DNA from: Pagrus major
Taxonomy: Eukaryota > Chordata > Actinopteri > Spariformes > Sparidae
Direction of reading: 5' to 3'
Assembly: GCF_040436345.1 (NCBI RefSeq)
Contig: NC_133230.1
Location: 21,586,197 to 21,650,196, forward strand
DNA: 64,000 bases
A program made the translations under genes and the position numbers. Under the pieces are notes generated by a model. It was not told the DNA's origin, made no database searches, and saw only the letters and a program-made list of their open reading frames with translations. This document shows, piece after piece, positions 59,330 to 64,000 of this stretch (positions are counted from its first letter, which is position 1; the number at the start of each line of letters is the position of its first letter).

Positions 59330-60161
59330 CAATCAGAGGATGGCCTCTATTACAATGACAATGCAATCTTGTACATTCCAACATTTCCTTTTCAAAGCTG
59401 TGTTAATAGTATTACCACACAGCAGAGTTGCTTCAGTGCATTTTAATTGAAGAAATAAGAAAAGGTTGTGGCACAAGAGAGAGCCAGCAGAAGTTCATAT
59501 TTTTGCATACTAGATGCATGTCATTCAAATAGTATTCTCACACAGTTTGCGGCCACAGAGGTGACTGGCAGGGTTTGGAATATTACAACGTCTGAGGTGG
59601 CACCATGCACTCACCTTGCTGAGGTGACCAATAGCACAGAAAAGGGTGTGGCTAGCACATTGAACACATTTCCAGACAATCGTAAAGTTAATCAGAATGA
59701 CTAATTAGGCCAACAGCATCTACAACAGAGTAATCATTACAATATCCTGTAACGTACAATTTCTCAGTTCTCACACTGAATTAAATTCACAAGGCATCAG
59801 CACAACACAAGACCTGCCTGGTCATGTATTTATTCGTCCTCTCGTCAATTAGGTCTGCAGCTCTGCCACACACACGGACATGTTGTGCCATCCAGGCAAC
59901 AGTTCTGGGAACCAAACCTTTGCTTAGTTACCGTAGCCAGATGTAACAACCATTAAATAAGAAAATGAAGAATTGTACATCTGATGGAAAGTGAGCTTTG
60001 TTGTGATCGTAAAGGGCCTTTGAAAAATAATTTTCCTTCCATTTTTCTTTTCCAAAGCAAGAGCTGAATCATAGACCGCACGAATAGCTGCCAAACATGA
60101 GGAGACTGGACAGAAATCTCAAAACCAGTTCAGGAAAAATAATTAAAACTCTAAGCCAGTA

Positions 60162-60203
60162 AGTGTGAGGAGGATTCCAGTTAGTGTGAGGGGGATTCCA
60201 GTT
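60162..60203. repeat. 21-bp tandem pair
   Basis: Two adjacent copies of AGTGTGAGGRGGATTCCAGT plus T, differing at one base. Confidence 0.9.
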
Positions 60204-60440
60204 GAAATCCCTCAAAAACAGACGTTAATCTAATCCATGAGTGTCATATTTTAAAGTTTTGTTAAAAAACAGTTTGGGTTTTGCCACACTAATTTGCACA
60301 CAAGGTATATGGACAGCACTGGTTGTGCCCTGCGACCTTATGTACCCATTTTTACCCATTTACTCATTTTGTGGCGCTTTCTCCTACTTTCTTCTGCTGT
60401 AACTCTCAATTTTGAAGGCCAGTGTTAGTATAACTTTTGA

Positions 60441-61030
60441 GTGTTTTAAAAAAGTACCCAAAACCCATATTTGAGTAAAAGTAAAGATATCATAAAAATA
60501 TTACTTTGGTAAAAGTGAGAGACACTTACAGTCATAATGGCTGAGTTAAAGTCTGAAAACATCTGATATCAAATGTACTTAAGTAACAAATGTAAGTAGA
60601 AGTAGATAATACATATATTTACATGTATGTGTATACTGTCGGTCGGCGGGTTATCAGATCTGATATTCAGCATTTTTCTTATTGGAATCAGTGTTGTTCT
60701 TTTTTTTCTTATCTGATTGGCAATATGTTAAACACATACATACAATAAAAAATGGAAATGGCTCTGATGCAGCATGTAATCTGCAAAATAGTCACTGAAG
60801 TAATCAAATACCTGTAGTGAGTAAATAGTACAATATTTGCCTCTAAAATGTAGAGTAGTGGAAGTAGAAACTAGCAGAAAATGGAAATACTCAAGTACAA
60901 GTACCTCAAAATTGTACTCAAGTACAGTACTTGAGCAAATATACTTAGTTACATTCCATCATTGTATTTTACACTGTGGTGTTGCTGCTTTTACCTCAAT
61001 AAGATCTAAGTACTTCTTCAACCAATGCCC
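60441..61030 (-). repeat. ACTT-rich dispersed repeat copies, inverted
   Basis: 60441-60518 is the inverted match of 5682-5760. 60961-61028 matches 16093-16162 in slc38a6 intron 3 in direct orientation. The region between (about 60820-60950) also has repeated AAGTACAAGTAC-like stretches of the same family. Confidence 0.7.
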
Positions 61031-61289
61031 AGCACACTTCAAAACAAGGCTTTTAATAGCACAACATCATAAAACTCACATCTATACATCTCAACATACA
61101 GTAAGCATGTGTACAGTACAAAGTACACGGAAGAAACAGGATCGCAGCATTACTTCAAAGAGGTTCAAAGAGGCGTCTGATCTGTGTAATCATGTAATGT
61201 GTGTTTTGGTGTCACAGACTTGCAGCTGAGTGGCCTGAAAACTGTAACTTCCGTCGGAGATTACATTTAATTTTGTGTTAGGTTCTCAG

Positions 61290-61642
61290 GTTTCCTGTGC
61301 GCGTCCTCGCCGGACAGAAAGCATGTGACTGCGCGGCCCCGCGGAGGCAGAGGGGGGAGTGATCCTGTGGCTCCGGTGCAACATTGTCTCGACAAGTAGC
61401 TAACCTCTCTCCAGCGTGGCACTGTCTTCGACCAAGAGTAGACGAGTGGGCTGTGCGTTTAACTGAGGAAAAGCTCGATTTCTTTGACGAAATATACACC
61501 GTGAGAACTCGTATGCAAACCGCTTGAAGGATTTACGGATTTATCTCAGAGAAAAATCGTGGGATTTTGGTTCATTTCTCGACGGGCCCGGATACAGCTT
61601 GATACCCATAGAGAGACTCAACTCAGGTCCTTTCGTCCTGAC
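61290..61642 (+). promoter_or_regulatory. hif1a: hif1a promoter and 5' UTR
   Basis: A local rise in GC and CpG (for example GTGCGCGTCCTCGCCGG and GCGCGGCCCCGCGG, about 61298-61353) stands out against AT-rich flanks and lies 290-345 bases before the hif1a start codon. No TATA box is evident. Two upstream starts are present: ATG directly followed by TGA at 61323-61328, and a 4-codon frame at 61513-61527. Which of these is transcribed is unknown. Confidence 0.65.
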
Positions 61643-61674
61643 ATGGACACAGGAATTGTACCAGAAAAGAAAAG
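61643..61674 (+). CDS. hif1a: Hypoxia-inducible factor 1 alpha, first coding exon
   Basis: HIF-1 alpha is the oxygen-regulated bHLH-PAS transcription factor subunit; prolyl hydroxylation and VHL destroy it when oxygen is plentiful. Only exon 1 is here: ATG at 61643 encodes MDTGIVPEKK plus the first two bases of an Arg codon, then a GT donor (GTAACG) at 61675. Recalled fish HIF-1 alpha proteins start MDTG.V.EKKR before the SSERRKEKSRDAARCRR basic region, and in mammals exon 1 likewise stops just before that basic region. G at -3 and G at +4 give a good start context. Its position right after prkch on the same strand matches human 14q23. The peptide is short, so the call leans on this match plus synteny; a or b paralogue is not decidable. 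Confidence 0.85.
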
Positions 61675-64000
61675 GTAACGACAGTGCTAGCTTATGCTAC
61701 GGAGCAAGCTGTTGTTGTTGTTTTAGAGCTATATTAACAACTTTGGTCTTCTGTTGGGGTTTGGTTGTGACTTTAGGTGTGACATTATGGGCTTTGTTTC
61801 AAGGTTAATTGCTAGTGTATCGTGTTAGTTCGACAAAATGCGTTTGCTAGCGAGGCTACTGTCGTTAGCAAGCGGCTAACATAGCTAGCTAGCTGGCATA
61901 GACCGAGAGCTGTCGACGTCAAACTGTTTTGAAATCAACATACTATCGATAACTAGTGCACACAGGCGAGTTTATGTATGGAAACATTGATTGTTGTCCG
62001 TTTACCTTTTTATTATTTTCTTTTAAACAAAATATGTCCTCCCAACGTTACTACATGTTTGGTTTGTAATCAGTGTTGAGACCTCAGAGATGCAACATTA
62101 GCTTTATTTACATTTGTTTTGAATGTGACAGCTAGCTATACATCCTCTCTATAGTACACCAGTGGTGGTGTACTGTTTGGGTGTAATGTGGTGTGTGTTG
62201 GCAGTGCCATGGCAGTGCCCATGTAAGCACTGCTGGTGAGTGGTTTACGGTTTCTGATGAAATATTCAGGGTTTAGTGAAGGTGTCGGTTTGAATTTCCC
62301 TTTCAATTTTCTGGTTTGGTAATAATTTATGGTGTAGTTTTATTTGGGAAGTAATCATCTAACTTAACTTTATACAGCTTTTAGACTTATGTGGAAAGTT
62401 TTCAGTAGTCTAGTTTAAAATGACAAGAATACAACAATAGTGACCCCCACCCCCTCAGGGGTTTAATGTCACACATTAGCAAAGTGTTACCATTTTCTGT
62501 CAGTGGCTACTAGAATTGCCTGCATCAGAACCTTGTTTGCTAACCAAGCATCATTTGGACGTCTATTTACTCAAACAAAACCAGTGAAAGTGATGCAACA
62601 TCTGGCAGGGTGCAGATCAACAGCTGGAAAATGTTCAATGGACTTTTGGAATGGATTATTATGGCAATATTGCAATAAAGTATCAAATATATTTAAGTTC
62701 AACAGTTAAGTAAGTATCACAGCTGAAATTGTTTTCATACTTATTAGTCTTTAAAATGTATAACTTGTTTAAAAATAACATGATATGCCTATAAAAAGTT
62801 ACCAGACCAACAAGCAATAACCCAGAATACTCCTGTCATAATCCTTTTACACACAGATATAACCAATAAATTAGGACCATACATGAAGTTGTTACAAGCT
62901 AAATGAGTTTAATGATTAACCGATTGTCACAGATGAGATTTATTTATTTTGTCTGACCAATAACTGAGTTATTTGCATCATATATACTAGTTGTTATTAA
63001 TTAAAACTATAAATCAAGTCTGGCAAAGATTTTATTGAGTGCAATGTGTAGCTTAAGTTCCTGGTATTTCTTTACAAGTCAGAGGGAAGCACATAATTAG
63101 TATGGACTGTAAAATGGACGATTTACCTGCGCACTCCCAGACTCTGCATCCAGTAGATTACTGATCTGGGCCTTTCTGTCATTGACAGACGTACTAGATA
63201 TGCAGACAGGTGAATAACTTATAGTCAGACCTCTTGTGCACAACTTTTGTCACATAACAGTCTTATTTCCCGTTCCAAATATGGTCCTGAGATTAAAAGA
63301 AAAATGAAATTGATAAAAGTGCATTACATTACAACATTAACTGGTAGTCAGCAGCGTAAACGGGAGACTTTGAGATTGATCTTTCAGCTGAGGGCAAAAT
63401 GGCATCGACAAAATTCTTCCACAGAGGAAAATAATAGAAAGCTTCACTGTGGAGTATACAGTCAGTCTGGTGTAAAAGAGTCTTAATGGCTCATGAGAAA
63501 TCTGCATAGCTTGTACAGAGGATGTACTTTGTACTAAGGTTTTCCTGTACATCTGAACTGATTTGCATTTGAAAATTAATACATAATAGCATTGGAAGGT
63601 CCCCTAAAAGTTAGCCCATGTAATAACAGCTATATAATAATGTCTTTGAAACATCGCTAACTCATCTCTGCTGCTATTTGTTCATAAAGATTCAATTATT
63701 TATCATCCTGTTGTTAAGATCTTGTTGTGGCTGTTGTTGGTGGCAGTTACTTTTGCCAAAATTGTTGAGTGGCATTGATTAACTTGGTAGACTAGGTAAA
63801 TAGTTAGCCTATAGTTCTCATCTTTTCCTTTTAAGCATTTGCCCCAGTTACAATGTGTTGTTATAGGCTTTACTCAGTCTCTGCCAACATGAAATTTGGC
63901 ACTTTGTATAAGCCTAGGTAGAGGGTTAACATCCTGTTAAGATTCAATAGATTTGTGGTCATTGTGATCTCAGAAAAAGAGCAAGATATGCAGTCTAGTT
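61675..64000 (+). other. hif1a: hif1a intron 1 (5' part)
   Basis: No exon encoding the bHLH basic region (SSERRKEK-like) was found up to the window end, so intron 1 continues beyond it. The sequence is AT-rich, with no recognisable repeats or genes. Confidence 0.75.

Larger units (their letters stand above)
56755..61230. other. prkch 3' flank and gene-free interval before hif1a
   Basis: The prkch 3' UTR starts here. The first hexamer I can support is the variant ATTAAA at 58418-58423; no AATAAA follows the stop closely, so the transcript end is unresolved. The interval also has a decayed palindromic transposon (58914-59329), a 21-bp tandem pair (60162-60203) and ACTT-rich repeats (60441-61030). 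No protein or RNA gene was recognised. Confidence 0.65.

Noticed and set aside
61524-61808. 94-codon frame overlapping hif1a exon 1
   Set aside because: Different frame from the MDTGIVPEKK start, begins at a non-ATG codon, and runs through the donor into the intron.

Overview
This is about 64 kb of a vertebrate nuclear genome, almost certainly a spiny-rayed (percomorph-like) teleost. The genes are split by GT-AG introns, the encoded proteins are fish-like, and the introns carry many short non-autonomous DNA-transposon families and microsatellites. There is no operon-like or prokaryotic content. The gene order mnat1 - trmt5 - slc38a6 - prkch - hif1a matches human 14q23 (family knowledge, not a search), with the same relative strands.

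Layout. Bases 1-8125 are the last intron of mnat1 (plus strand), whose terminal coding exon is 8126-8240. trmt5 lies tail-to-tail with it on the minus strand (five exons, 12093 down to 8714). It shares a 329-bp divergent promoter with slc38a6 (16 exons, 12423-24886). A gene-free interval of about 8 kb follows. prkch (14 exons, 33402-56754) is next, then a 4.5-kb gene-free interval, the hif1a promoter and first coding exon (61643-61674), and the start of hif1a intron 1 to the window end.

The exon models were built by hand from splice sites, reading phase and recalled human protein sequences. Each complete gene closes into one open frame of near-family length: TRMT5 475 aa, SLC38A6 457 aa, PKC-eta 678 aa. 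The genes are not a pathway. They cover CDK-activating-kinase assembly, tRNA m1G37 methylation, amino-acid transport, lipid-activated signalling and oxygen sensing, and are held together only by old synteny.

No undescribed system was found. The observations most worth checking are a (TG)10 tract beside the slc38a6 exon 2 acceptor, a transposon fragment beside the slc38a6 exon 4 acceptor, a cluster of upstream start codons before prkch, a possible retained-intron, kinase-less prkch isoform, a transposon nested inside another, and a duplicated block inside a prkch intron. Which teleost-duplication paralogue (a or b) is present for prkch and hif1a cannot be decided from this window.
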